From assembly GCF_024189315.1 (NCBI RefSeq), contig NZ_JAIZEO010000002.1:620001-684000 (forward strand): DNA of 64,000 nucleotides, given 5' to 3'. Under the pieces are notes generated by a model. That model saw only the letters and a list, made by a program, of their open reading frames with translations, searched no databases and was not told the DNA's origin. This document shows, piece by piece, positions 9,621 through 18,042 of this stretch; position 1 is the first letter of the stretch, and the number at the start of each line of letters is the position of its first letter. The translations under genes were made by a program, and so were the position numbers. This DNA is from Halobacillus sp. A5. Lineage in GTDB: Bacteria; Bacillota; Bacilli; Bacillales; Halobacillaceae.

Positions 9621-9653
9621 AAAGAACCAGAAGACGATCCCCTCTGATTCTTT
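9621..9653 (-). terminator. Terminator of the GNAT gene on the minus strand
   Basis: AAAGAATCAGA and TCTGGTTCTTT arms (plus-strand 9643-9653 and 9621-9631, one mismatch) followed on the minus strand by a T-run. The stop codon of the upstream gene sits at the base of the stem. Confidence 0.65.
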
Positions 9654-10545
9654 AGTGTAATAAAGTGTTGCTGGGATCCACGCCAAATTCCTTTTCGTAC
9701 GCATAAATCGTGTTGATTTCAGCAAACCCTATGTTTTTATACAATTTTTCAGCCTGTTCGTTATTGGTGCGGACAGAAATCGTTACAATTTCTGCTTTAT
9801 ATACGTAAAAAGCATACTGCAGAGCATGTTCAAGTAAAGCAGAGCCGATTCCTCTGTCTCTTGCGGAAGGGTGGACGTTGACGAAGCATATTTCTCCTTC
9901 ATCAGTACCTACCAATTCAAAGTAGAGGTATCCTTTTAAGCTTCCGTCCGATTTATATCCCCACAGTTTATTTGTATGTTTCTCTGACAGGTCAATCATT
10001 TCATTCGTTGTATAATAAGCGCCTGAAGGATGGAGCTCATCAAGCTCCTTATGTTCGTGCTCCTGAATTTCTTCGATGCTCTCTTCTTTCTTGGTCGAAG
10101 GGGAGAAACGAGAGTGATGCAGAGCTAATGTTTTTTCTATATTATAAAGGTTAAATTGGTGACGACCGGCAAAAGCCACGAGATCGTTATTTGCTTTAAA
10201 GCAGGCGACCTTAACGGCGTCAAAATGCAGTTGAATGGTCAAAGAAGCTTTGTCCCACAGCCCTTCAATCACTTCCGTTCCTTTCTTTAGTGAATAAGGG
10301 CCGAGCAGCCGGCACAGCTTTTGCTCAAAAAAAGGCAGAATACCAATGAAGCCTACAATTTCTTCATCTTCCCAGGCGACAAAGGCAAGTGGTTCGTGAA
10401 ATTGAGTCAGCGTCCAAATCTGCTCGAAAATTTCATTAGGATCGGAAGCCAGCCAGGCTACGTAATGTTTATCCTGCTCATTCATCCCGTGCAGCCACTC
10501 GGCTACTGTATGTAATTGCTTCACCTCTAGCTCTTGTATGTGCAT
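9652..10545 (-). CDS. GNAT family N-acetyltransferase
   Basis: 297 aa. The C-terminal half (residues near 160-285) has the GNAT acetyl-CoA motif: VNVHPSARDRGIGSALLEHA followed by VRTNNEQAEKLYKNIGF. The N-terminal half looks like a degenerate second GNAT-like domain (WEDEEIVGFIGILPFF). I place the start at 10545 because AAAGGTGA lies 5 bp upstream; the longer frame to 10578 has no RBS. The acceptor substrate is unknown. Confidence 0.85.
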   Translation of the reverse strand: MHIQELEVKQLHTVAEWLHGMNEQDKHYVAWLASDPNEIFEQIWTLTQFHEPLAFVAWEDEEIVGFIGILPFFEQKLCRLLGPYSLKKGTEVIEGLWDKASLTIQLHFDAVKVACFKANNDLVAFAGRHQFNLYNIEKTLALHHSRFSPSTKKEESIEEIQEHEHKELDELHPSGAYYTTNEMIDLSEKHTNKLWGYKSDGSLKGYLYFELVGTDEGEICFVNVHPSARDRGIGSALLEHALQYAFYVYKAEIVTISVRTNNEQAEKLYKNIGFAEINTIYAYEKEFGVDPSNTLLH

Positions 10546-10605
10546 AAGAATCACCTTTCTCCCTTTTGTTAAAAGCATGCCACAATAGGGAAGGGGAGTA
10601 AAGAA

Positions 10606-10637
10606 AAAACCAACCAGTGCGGGGGCTGGTTGGTTTT
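10606..10637 (-). terminator. Terminator of the secreted protease gene
   Basis: Perfect 12-bp inverted repeat AAAACCAACCAG (10606-10617) / CTGGTTGGTTTT (10626-10637), just after the stop on the minus strand, followed there by TTTTTTC. Confidence 0.85.
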
Positions 10638-10642
10638 AGGTC

Positions 10643-12841
10643 TTATTTAGGTCCTTTCCCTTTCCCTGGGTGGCCTTTCCCTTTTCCAGGCTTATCTTTT
10701 CCATGACCTTTCCCGGGCTTATCTTTTTTGGGGCCTTTTTCTTTATATTCAATTTCATATTCAAACGGTACAGGATTTAGTTCATCCTGAGGGGCTGCAT
10801 AGTATGTGGTCATATACGTTTTTCCAGGGCGGAAGGCTTTCTTAATGTTTAAAGCGTCTTCTTCCGTCACGTTAAATGGATCGACTTCAATCACCTGATG
10901 CTTGCCGCCTTTGTTTTCTTTAATGAAAGTGACACCATAGTTGACATAGTTTTCTTTTAACTCATTTTCGTTGACAAAATCTTCCTCAATACTGCTGTTG
11001 CCATTAAGAGCAATGTCAGCTTCAGGGATCGTAATATTATCAATAAACCATCCCTCATTAGTTGTTCCCCAATCAGTTAAGTAGCGGAAAGAGACGAGCA
11101 CCTCTTCACCGGCGTATTCAGATAGATCGAATGTTTCATTTTCGTACCCATCAAATGTTCCTGTGAATCCAGGTACATTTTCTTTGATCTTAGGGTAGCC
11201 TTCCTCGACAACGTCAGAGCGGGTGTTCTCGTTCTCTAAAGAAGTCCATGATTCTCCATTATCGGTAGAAACCTGTACTACTCCGAAATCCCATTGCTCT
11301 TCAATGTCAGCGTAGTGGTCGAAATTTAATGTTGCTTCGCTTAAGCCGGTAAGATCTGCTTCAACGATTAGTTTGTTATCGACTTCATCTCCGTCACCGC
11401 CAAACAGTACTTGTTCTCCGCTTCCTAGAGGGTCGTCCGTTGTTTCCCATTGAATGGGCATGAAGTCAATGCCGTTAAAGGTGAAGTCTTCTACTTTTTG
11501 TCCTGGTTCAATGTTGAACTCTTTAAAGTCTGTACCCCAGGCTGGAACACCATCTTTTTGATAGTCTTTTGCCTTTTCAAAGTCTACGGTCATGCCGCGG
11601 GTATCACCTTCATCACCTACAGGTAGGTCGCGGAGATCGATGTTTTCGAAGCCGTATAATCCGCCTTTGTATTTGTTATCATCCAACACTAAAGCAGACG
11701 TAAAGTCCTGATAGACTTCGTTAAAAGATGCATCGATTCCGAACTCTTCAAAAGCCTGCTCATAGCTTTCAATACTGTTCAACTCACTCTTAGCTACATA
11801 ACGGATGAACTCTTGTCCAAATCTTTCATAGTTATATAGAGTGAACAGCTGTACTAATCCATAGTCAGCGATTGTTTCAGGCCCAGTTTCTGCATCGTAA
11901 TGCTCGTCCCAGCTGGTAAGGGAGTTTTCCGGGTGGTCAAGCAGGAAGTTGATCGAACCGCTGTCCATCCCATAGCCGCCTAAGAATTCAGAGAAGGTAG
12001 ACATCCCTTCATTTAACCAGCTCGTTTCATCGCCGTCATTGTCAGCATGGATTAAGTGCTGCAGCTCATGGATCGTTGTTCCGAAGAATGTGCTCTCAAG
12101 TCGAGTGTCCCAATCTCTTGAATCGATCGTAATCATGTTTCGGTCTGTATAGTTTTCTAACGTCTGCCAGAAGAAACCGGCAACGAAAAACGGGTATTCC
12201 GGGTCATCGTAGTTTTCATCTTTGACATTATCGACCATAATCATTACTTTGTCGCCGTCACCTTCATAGTAGCCTTCAGGCAGACCAACCAATTCTGGCA
12301 GAGTAGCATTACTTCCATCCAATTCATCAGGCGTACCAAAGAATTCAGTAGCCACAGGGTACATATTACTGTCGAATTCTTCCGTCATTTTTTCCACTTG
12401 CTCCTGGGTGATCTCATGGGCAGGGCGGGGATCTCCTTCCCCAAACGATAAGTCATTTGCGACCCACACTTCAGCATGCTCACCGACACTGCGAAGCGTA
12501 AATTCTTTAAATGTTAAATCACGATCGAGAAATTGTTTTGTTTCCCCTTCACTGTATGTAGAACTTGCTGTATTGTTTTCTTCTCCGGAAGATGATTCCG
12601 CATCCAGGTTGGCGCTCTCTCCGTTTTCTTTAATCTTTTGGTTAGCTCTCTGCTCGAAACCTTCCTGCTCAGATTCCTTCTGGAGTTGACCGTCAATATC
12701 AATACGATCGCCGTAACGTTTCGTGTTCCAGTTTTTGTCTGTTGAACTTGCACTGACGTCCGAGGCTGCAGCAGGGGAGAACAGCGACAGGGTAAGTGCA
12801 CTGACTGATAGCAAAGCAGTCAATTTCTTTTTCATGTGCAT
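10643..12841 (-). CDS. Secreted zinc metalloprotease with InhA-like C-terminal domain
   Basis: 732 aa. An N-terminal signal peptide (MHMKKKLTALLSVSALTLSL, cleavage near AAAS at about 27) indicates secretion. The zinc motif HELQHLIH (His258, Glu259, His262) is followed by WLNEGMSTF (Glu278), a gluzincin-type third ligand arrangement. Residues ~480-620 form a beta-rich, immune-inhibitor-A/MAM-like domain (WDFGVVQVSTDNGESW, EGWFIDNITIP). The last ~30 residues are a Lys/Gly/Pro tail (KDKPGKGHGK repeats). RBS AGGAGGT precedes either ATG 12841 or ATG 12835. A promoter with a Spo0A-type box lies upstream. M30- versus M6-type peptidase class is unsure. Confidence 0.85.
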   Translation of the reverse strand: MHMKKKLTALLSVSALTLSLFSPAAASDVSASSTDKNWNTKRYGDRIDIDGQLQKESEQEGFEQRANQKIKENGESANLDAESSSGEENNTASSTYSEGETKQFLDRDLTFKEFTLRSVGEHAEVWVANDLSFGEGDPRPAHEITQEQVEKMTEEFDSNMYPVATEFFGTPDELDGSNATLPELVGLPEGYYEGDGDKVMIMVDNVKDENYDDPEYPFFVAGFFWQTLENYTDRNMITIDSRDWDTRLESTFFGTTIHELQHLIHADNDGDETSWLNEGMSTFSEFLGGYGMDSGSINFLLDHPENSLTSWDEHYDAETGPETIADYGLVQLFTLYNYERFGQEFIRYVAKSELNSIESYEQAFEEFGIDASFNEVYQDFTSALVLDDNKYKGGLYGFENIDLRDLPVGDEGDTRGMTVDFEKAKDYQKDGVPAWGTDFKEFNIEPGQKVEDFTFNGIDFMPIQWETTDDPLGSGEQVLFGGDGDEVDNKLIVEADLTGLSEATLNFDHYADIEEQWDFGVVQVSTDNGESWTSLENENTRSDVVEEGYPKIKENVPGFTGTFDGYENETFDLSEYAGEEVLVSFRYLTDWGTTNEGWFIDNITIPEADIALNGNSSIEEDFVNENELKENYVNYGVTFIKENKGGKHQVIEVDPFNVTEEDALNIKKAFRPGKTYMTTYYAAPQDELNPVPFEYEIEYKEKGPKKDKPGKGHGKDKPGKGKGHPGKGKGPK

Positions 12842-12923
12842 GAATACCTCCTATGTGGAATTTATTTCGTGACCCGCAATTTCCATTATAAGGGGTAACC
12901 ATGAAATATTCAAAATATTTTGA

Positions 12924-12973
12924 ATAGTAAATTGGAAGGATTTTTAAGTCAAACGGTAAATAAGTTTGTCGAA
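12924..12973 (-). promoter_or_regulatory. SigA-type promoter with exact Spo0A box for the protease gene
   Basis: On the minus strand, -35 TTGACT (12952-12947), 17-bp spacer and -10 TACTAT (12929-12924). TTTGTCGAA, an exact 0A-box match, lies on the plus strand at 12965-12973, about 12 bp upstream of the -35, the place expected for an activator. Start of transcription would be ~12917, leaving a ~75-nt leader. Confidence 0.5.
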
Positions 12974-13082
12974 CTTTAGTCTTATAATATAGACATAATT
13001 GACTATATGTGGTGGTTTACATCTTTTATCACAATATGATGACGGTTCAGGGTGAAACATTAGTACCGTAAAGGGTCAGTCA

Positions 13083-13184
13083 TTAATCGTCATACGTCGA
13101 CCGGCCGAATAATCCAAGGGCAAGCAGAACAAACAGAATGATGAAAAAAGCAATAGCTTCTCCGTCAAAAGTATTTTCGTTCAT
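13083..13184 (-). CDS. Small single-pass membrane peptide, 33 aa
   Basis: ATG at 13184 is preceded by GGAGGA at ideal spacing. The peptide starts MNENTFDGEAIAFF, has a hydrophobic core (about residues 12-26, rich in Phe, Ile and Leu) and ends GRSTYDD. It begins 13 bp after the stop of the 88-aa gene upstream, so both are probably co-transcribed. I do not recognise the family; the size and layout recall small membrane peptides of spore formers, but it lacks their usual Gly/Tyr-rich N-terminus. Confidence 0.6.
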   Translation of the reverse strand: MNENTFDGEAIAFFIILFVLLALGLFGRSTYDD

Positions 13185-13197
13185 AGATTTTCCTCCT

Positions 13198-13464
13198 TCA
13201 GTCATTTAACTTTTGTTTAAAGGCTTCAATGACGTGATCAATACTCATGTCTCCATTGTTCTTTAAAAAGCGTTGCAGCTCATCCACTTGAGGGTTTTTG
13301 GGACTGCGGAACTCCCCGATCATTCTTAATTCAACTTCTCCATCACGTGAAATGAGGACGCGGTCCACGGAGAGCTGGCCGCATAAGATGAGAATGGCGG
13401 CAATAAATTCAAGGCTTTTATCAGCAAAAAGATCATCCTTGTTTCGATTTTGTTTTTTTCGCAT
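13198..13464 (-). CDS. Conserved-looking hypothetical protein, 88 aa
   Basis: Strong RBS AAGGAGG, 8 bp before ATG. The protein is basic at the N-terminus (MRKKQNRNKDD), has a hydrophobic segment near residues 19-32 (FIAAILILCGQLSV), then a charged alpha/beta region with VDELQRFLKNNGD and SIDHVIEAFKQKL. It reads as a soluble or peripheral protein rather than a true membrane protein. The 33-aa membrane peptide follows after 13 bp. I do not recognise a family or function. Confidence 0.65.
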   Translation of the reverse strand: MRKKQNRNKDDLFADKSLEFIAAILILCGQLSVDRVLISRDGEVELRMIGEFRSPKNPQVDELQRFLKNNGDMSIDHVIEAFKQKLND

Positions 13465-13650
13465 AACGAAAGCCTCCTTGTCTCTGGTTCTAAGAAACAG
13501 ATCGCGCAGTTAAAGTAGTATACGTGGGCGGGGGACAGTATGTGTCAGCGTAACCGTTCCCGACTCAGGAATTTTCTTTAGCAATTCCAGATTAACAACA
13601 ATATCGGCAGGGTAATGGTTAATGGGTTGAAAAGATTGGAGAGACGTGCA

Positions 13651-15297
13651 ATGCATGATCGTTTTAAATACATATCGATTTATCGAATTTCAGTTATTGT
13701 CTGGATGTCTATAAAGTTCCTGCTTCAGATTTTCTGGTTTAAACATACGAATCGGATTTGGGATAAGGAAACGAAGCAGAAATGGGAACGCATGCTCATG
13801 AAACAGGCGGAAGAGTACAGGCGCAATGCCATCCGTCTCGGTGGTCTCTTAATTAAATTCGGCCAGTTTCTCAGCTCCCGCGGAGATTTACTGCCTCAAT
13901 CGTTTATCCGCGAACTGGAAGGACTGGTCGACAGGGTAGAGCCTGTGCCTTTTAAATTCTCAAGGCAGACTATTGAAGAGGACTGGGGAGGACCGATTGA
14001 AGAGCATTTCCGCCATATAGATGAGAATCCGGTTGCTTCAGCTTCCATTGGAGAAGTGTTTAAGGCGGAGCTTCACGATGGAACACCTGTGGCTGTCAAA
14101 GTGCAGCGCTACCGCGTAAGAGATATCTTCCAGATGGACTTTAAAGCGCTGCGGATTGTATTTTTTATACTGTCTACCTTTACGAAGTATGGAAAAAAAG
14201 CTGATCTTCCCGCGCTTTACCGTGAGGTTGTTGCCGTGATTACCAATGAACTTGATTTCACAATGGAGCTTTCAAACGGCAGTCATTTTAAAAAAAGATT
14301 CAAAGACTTTAAAGATGTTTATATTCCTGATTACTATAGTGATTTATCAACCAGGCGTGTCCTTGTAATGGAATGGATTGAAGGAGCCAAAATTACCGAT
14401 TTGGCGTTTATTCACCGTCACCAGATTAACCGTGAGCACATAGCCAAGGTATTATTTGATCTTTGTGTAGAGCAGTTTCTGTTCGCAGGGATGTTTCATT
14501 CAGATCCTCATCCGGGAAATTTGATGCTGAAACCGGATGGGACCGTTGTGGTGATTGATTTTGGCATGGTAGGTGAAGTGAAACAGCGCGATGCCAACTC
14601 CATTCGGATGATGGTACAGGGCTTCATTTTAGATGACTATGACCGTGTCATTGATGCCCTTTGGGAAATGGACTTCCTTCTATCCAATGCCGACACGGAA
14701 AAAGTGAAGAAGATGATAAAGCAGACAACTGACATGTATTTAGATGGAGAGATTGATAAACTGGACGCCCATTTAATGAATGACATCTTAGAAGACCTGC
14801 AGGATTTTATAAAAGAACAGCCGATTCAGCTGCCTGCGGATTATGCTTTTCTCGGGAGAGCTACTTCGATTATTGTAGGAGTACTCACTTCGGTTTACCC
14901 CCAGGTGGACTTAGTGGAATGGGGAAGGCCGGTGATCAAGAAATGGATGACAGGCGAGAGCTCCAGTTTTTCCTTATATAAAGATATTGCAAAGGATACA
15001 GCGAAACCGCTTATGTCTCTCCCGCGCGCTTTAATTGAATATTTAGAGGATGGCGACAAAGAAAGGGAATGGAAAACAGAAAATCATCAGCAGCGTTTAT
15101 TTCATCAATTTTACCTTTTCTATTCATGGATCTCTTTCCTGCTGCTGATTGGGGGGACTGGCGGGCTCCTGTATATTATTAATACAGGTGGCTCACAGTT
15201 CTTGGTTTTAGCGTGGATCGCGGTTTCTCTCGGTTTTCTCGGTCTGTTCGTTACAGGAATTAAACATTTTCGTATGATCAAAAATATCAGACAATAA
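13651..15297 (+). CDS. AarF/ABC1/UbiB kinase-like family protein
   Basis: About 548 aa. Hallmarks of the UbiB atypical kinases are present: the KxGQ motif LIKFGQFLSSRGDLLP, the Ala-rich loop ASIGEVFKAEL replacing the normal P-loop, catalytic HSDPHPGNLML and DFGMVGEV, and two C-terminal transmembrane helices (near residues 490-540). These proteins act in lipid or quinone homeostasis. I choose ATG 13651 because GGAGAG lies 8 bp upstream; ATG 13615 is the longer option with a poor RBS. A phasin-like gene follows after 16 bp, an arrangement seen in other bacteria. Confidence 0.9.
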   Translation: MHDRFKYISIYRISVIVWMSIKFLLQIFWFKHTNRIWDKETKQKWERMLMKQAEEYRRNAIRLGGLLIKFGQFLSSRGDLLPQSFIRELEGLVDRVEPVPFKFSRQTIEEDWGGPIEEHFRHIDENPVASASIGEVFKAELHDGTPVAVKVQRYRVRDIFQMDFKALRIVFFILSTFTKYGKKADLPALYREVVAVITNELDFTMELSNGSHFKKRFKDFKDVYIPDYYSDLSTRRVLVMEWIEGAKITDLAFIHRHQINREHIAKVLFDLCVEQFLFAGMFHSDPHPGNLMLKPDGTVVVIDFGMVGEVKQRDANSIRMMVQGFILDDYDRVIDALWEMDFLLSNADTEKVKKMIKQTTDMYLDGEIDKLDAHLMNDILEDLQDFIKEQPIQLPADYAFLGRATSIIVGVLTSVYPQVDLVEWGRPVIKKWMTGESSSFSLYKDIAKDTAKPLMSLPRALIEYLEDGDKEREWKTENHQQRLFHQFYLFYSWISFLLLIGGTGGLLYIINTGGSQFLVLAWIAVSLGFLGLFVTGIKHFRMIKNIRQ

Positions 15298-15313
15298 GTA
15301 AGGAGGAGTTAGA

Positions 15314-15613
15314 ATGAGTTTATTGAGAAAAGGGTTTTATTTAGGATTAGGAGCGGCCATCAGCGGCAAAGAGAAATTTGAAAAAGTATTAAACGAGATG
15401 GTGAGTAAGGGAGAAGTGTCACCAAAGGAAGCCAGGGAAATGATGAACTCCTGGGTGGCTAAAGGGGAAGAGAAGAACAGTGAATGGAATGAGCAGGCGC
15501 AGGCACGTATGCAGGAGCACGTGAAAGAGCTTGGCTTCGTCACCCGCGAAGAATATGAATTGCTTGAAGCGAGGCTGACTCGATTAGAAAATCAAAACAA
15601 AATGGATGAATAA
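15314..15613 (+). CDS. Phasin-like coiled-coil protein (PHA synthesis regulator-like)
   Basis: 99 aa, helical and charged. It starts with a short hydrophobic stretch (LLRKGFYLGLGAAISG), then the pattern KVLNEMVSKGEVSPKEAREMM typical of PhaF/phasin-related and YqxK-like small proteins, and ends in a predicted coiled coil (EYELLEARLTRLENQNK). RBS AAGGAGGAG precedes the ATG. Directly downstream of the UbiB-like gene, so probably its partner. Whether it really binds polyhydroxyalkanoate is not shown. Confidence 0.75.
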   Translation: MSLLRKGFYLGLGAAISGKEKFEKVLNEMVSKGEVSPKEAREMMNSWVAKGEEKNSEWNEQAQARMQEHVKELGFVTREEYELLEARLTRLENQNKMDE

Positions 15614-15616
15614 AAA

Positions 15617-15653
15617 GAAGGGTCCTTTCTAACTTGGAAAAGGGCCCTCCTTT
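15617..15653 (+). terminator. Terminator after the phasin-like gene
   Basis: GAAGGGTCCTTT (15617-15628) and AAAGGGCCCTCC (15639-15650) form a 12-bp stem with one mismatch and one G-U pair; the T tract is short (TTTA). Confidence 0.5.
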
Positions 15654-15702
15654 AGATCTGAGTCTGTTCATCTTCAAAGCCTTATAACACTAGTTCTGAA
15701 CT

Positions 15703-16938
15703 TTAGAAAAATGTCCAGCTGACAGGCTTCTCAGGCTCATTAAATAAATGAACAGCTTTTTTCAATTCTTCTTCATTTCCGCTTGCGGACGCCTTGTTGT
15801 ATGAGAGCAATTTTTTAAGTGATACAGCGCCCATAAGTAAGGACGAGAGATCATCAATGGATAAAGCCAATGTCACTCCGTGTGATAACGGTGTGTCCGA
15901 GTACTCGGGACGGCCATTTTTAAATTGATAGGAGAAAATTTCTTTTTTCTTTAAGAGTGAATCCGTGATATCGAAATTAATGGCCGCATTTGTCTGAGGC
16001 CGGAAAGAATGGTCACGAATATATTCCATGAACAGCGGTACATCTATGATGCGGTACATTAAGCCTGTACCCCGCTCATGGGTTTGATGATAAATTCTAT
16101 GAATTAACCGATTCGCGTCGTGGCGGGGATCGTTCAGCATAAATGCGAAATCGTCATCAAAAGTAGGGAAGATAATCGTGCTCACTTGATCCTTTTGCAG
16201 ATGAAGAAAATTAATGATAGCTTGAAACGCTTCATTTGAATTCGTGAACCAGTCGATTACTTTTAAGTCGTGAGTGAAATCGTGATGATGCTTCATTTCG
16301 TAGACAGCATATCCTTGAAGTTTGCCGTCAATCCGGCAGCCAATCGTATGCGTATAGTCCATCGCAATATGACTGAATTCATAATCTTGTTTATCACAGG
16401 CACCGTGGGTATCTTCAGCCCAATCGTGGTAGCAGCGTTTGATTTCTTCGACGTCCTCTTTTCCTAAAGAGACGACAGGCGCGGCATCAGTAAACGACGG
16501 CGCCTGATAAGGAGAAAACCGGAATACATTCAACTGCGGCCCAAATCCGAACCCCATTTTCCGGTAAAAGTCCGGGCGGAAAGGGTACAGTTGTATCAGA
16601 GGGAAGCCTTCATTTCTTGATTTTTCAATTGCATAGGAAATCATCTGCTTAGCCAGTCCCTGTTTTTTGTATGGCAGATCCACAGCCAGCGTCCCCACTC
16701 CTGTAGAAGGCATTGTCTGGCCATAGACATTCATTGGGAACATATAGTGAATATACCCTGCCTTTAACGTTCCTTCCTCGTAGACTCCCATCGGCGTAAC
16801 GGTTTCATATTGGGACGTTCGTTCACGGTGCTTCGCCGCTTCCTCTTTGTCTTCAGCTGTAGTCAGTTCCATCATGGGATAACAGCGGCTCAGCATCTCT
16901 GTAAAAGGTTTAAACTCTTTCATTTCCTTGAATTCCAT
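15703..16938 (-). CDS. GNAT acetyltransferase with SCP2-like C-terminal domain (Eis type)
   Basis: 411 aa with the three-part Eis layout: an N-terminal GNAT domain (VGTLAVDLPYKKQGLAKQMI, near residue 80, is the acetyl-CoA loop), a second degenerate GNAT domain, and a C-terminal sterol-carrier-protein-2-like domain ending in WTFF, which supplies the C-terminal carboxylate used by this family. Start ATG 16938 has GGAG 8 bp upstream; ATG 16944 is too close to it. The start overlaps the end of the upstream membrane-protein gene by 29 bp, so translation is probably coupled. Related enzymes acetylate amines of aminoglycosides or peptides; substrate here unknown. Confidence 0.88.
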   Translation of the reverse strand: MEFKEMKEFKPFTEMLSRCYPMMELTTAEDKEEAAKHRERTSQYETVTPMGVYEEGTLKAGYIHYMFPMNVYGQTMPSTGVGTLAVDLPYKKQGLAKQMISYAIEKSRNEGFPLIQLYPFRPDFYRKMGFGFGPQLNVFRFSPYQAPSFTDAAPVVSLGKEDVEEIKRCYHDWAEDTHGACDKQDYEFSHIAMDYTHTIGCRIDGKLQGYAVYEMKHHHDFTHDLKVIDWFTNSNEAFQAIINFLHLQKDQVSTIIFPTFDDDFAFMLNDPRHDANRLIHRIYHQTHERGTGLMYRIIDVPLFMEYIRDHSFRPQTNAAINFDITDSLLKKKEIFSYQFKNGRPEYSDTPLSHGVTLALSIDDLSSLLMGAVSLKKLLSYNKASASGNEEELKKAVHLFNEPEKPVSWTFF

Positions 16939-17665
16939 TGCCATCGCTCCTTTTTCTCGTATGGATCACCTTATAGAATACAAGGAATAGATAAAAAACA
17001 CCAAAAGCAAGAAGCGCTAAATTAATCTGATAGCCGAGTCCTGCCGAAAGAAGCGCTAAAGCTGGAAACGACGATGGAGGCTGGGAGAGAAACAAGTAAT
17101 TGGTTTGAAACGCTTGATTAAACAAACCGACAGCTAAAGCGTAAACCACAAGGTAACAATAAGTTTCACACATCACTTTAAAGTGGACGGTTGTACGTGT
17201 AGATAGAATAAGGAATAGACCTGTCCATGGAATAGCCATATGATGAATAAAGAATTTCCAAAAACGGAAATGCTCATAGCCGTGAGGAATTTCTGGAGTA
17301 ATTAACGCAATGACCGAAGGAACAATCGCAATGAAGAAGTTAATTTGTATTAATTTTTTATTGTACGTAAGGAGTGCAAAGATTCCAGTAATCGATGCGA
17401 TTCCGCATAAGTGAAGCGGAAGGTGTTCAAATGTAGTAAAAAGATTATGAGATAAAGCCCATAACTGATAACTTAATTCAGAAAGGAGCAGGGCAGAAAG
17501 CAGTGTCCATCTTACTATTGTATGTGAGGCTCTCCCTTTCATCAGCTCACTCTTATAAATAAAGAGAAGCACTAAACCTAGACCAAATAGAATCAGCATA
17601 GTGATGTGGCTAAAGCTAAACATTACAAAGGGATGATTACTTTCACTTGCAAACCATGCCGTCAT
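16910..17665 (-). CDS. TIGR02206/YwaF family integral membrane protein
   Basis: 251 aa with about seven transmembrane helices. Typical family features are the first helix region (PFVMFSFSHITMLILFGLGL), ELSYQLWAL, the HLCGIASITG segment and PEIPHGYEHFRFWKFFIHH. The molecular role of the family is unknown. RBS GGGGGA precedes the ATG. Its 3' end overlaps the Eis-like gene. A perfect palindrome lies 18-31 bp upstream of its start codon, in the space shared with the divergent small Cys protein. Confidence 0.8.
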   Translation of the reverse strand: MTAWFASESNHPFVMFSFSHITMLILFGLGLVLLFIYKSELMKGRASHTIVRWTLLSALLLSELSYQLWALSHNLFTTFEHLPLHLCGIASITGIFALLTYNKKLIQINFFIAIVPSVIALITPEIPHGYEHFRFWKFFIHHMAIPWTGLFLILSTRTTVHFKVMCETYCYLVVYALAVGLFNQAFQTNYLFLSQPPSSFPALALLSAGLGYQINLALLAFGVFYLFLVFYKVIHTRKRSDGNGIQGNERV

Positions 17666-17682
17666 TGTTAAATCCCCCTAGT

Positions 17683-17696
17683 GGTACGATCGTACC
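17683..17696. promoter_or_regulatory. Operator-like 14-bp palindrome in a divergent intergenic region
   Basis: GGTACGATCGTACC is a perfect palindrome between the divergent starts at 17665 (minus) and 17742 (plus). Its position suits a dimeric repressor; no regulator gene is adjacent. Confidence 0.4.
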
Positions 17697-17741
17697 TGTG
17701 CTATGATTCTACCATATTGTTCGCTGGAAAGAGGTGGGAGT

Positions 17742-17948
17742 ATGGTCAAGGTCAATTGTTTTACGTGCCGCCATTTTTATACGAAGTGGAACCCCCATTT
17801 TCCGAGAGGCTGCAGAGCCTATGGGTTTAAGGGGAGAGAAATGCCTTCTGGCACCGTGCTGCGGACGACAGGCACAAATTGTCTTCAATATGAGCGCAAA
17901 TCGTTGAAACATGACGGTTCTATGCATGAAAAACGTCGTAATCTGTAA
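17742..17948 (+). CDS. Small four-cysteine protein, 68 aa
   Basis: The start ATG 17742 is chosen for the RBS AGAGGTGGGAG; the longer frame to 17703 has none. Four cysteines (CFTC at residues 6-9, Cys24, Cys47) with FPRGCRAYGFK and MPSG form a likely zinc-binding fold. Similar short proteins are widespread in Bacillaceae and have no proven function. It ends in a basic tail. It stands alone before the Na+ symporter gene. Confidence 0.75.
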   Translation: MVKVNCFTCRHFYTKWNPHFPRGCRAYGFKGREMPSGTVLRTTGTNCLQYERKSLKHDGSMHEKRRNL

Positions 17949-18042
17949 ATATAATGAAATATCAGATTGTATATATTCTCTGCGTAAAAAGTATGGTATG
18001 CTGAAAAATATTTGAAATGAGATGGAAGGGAGATGAACTGGT

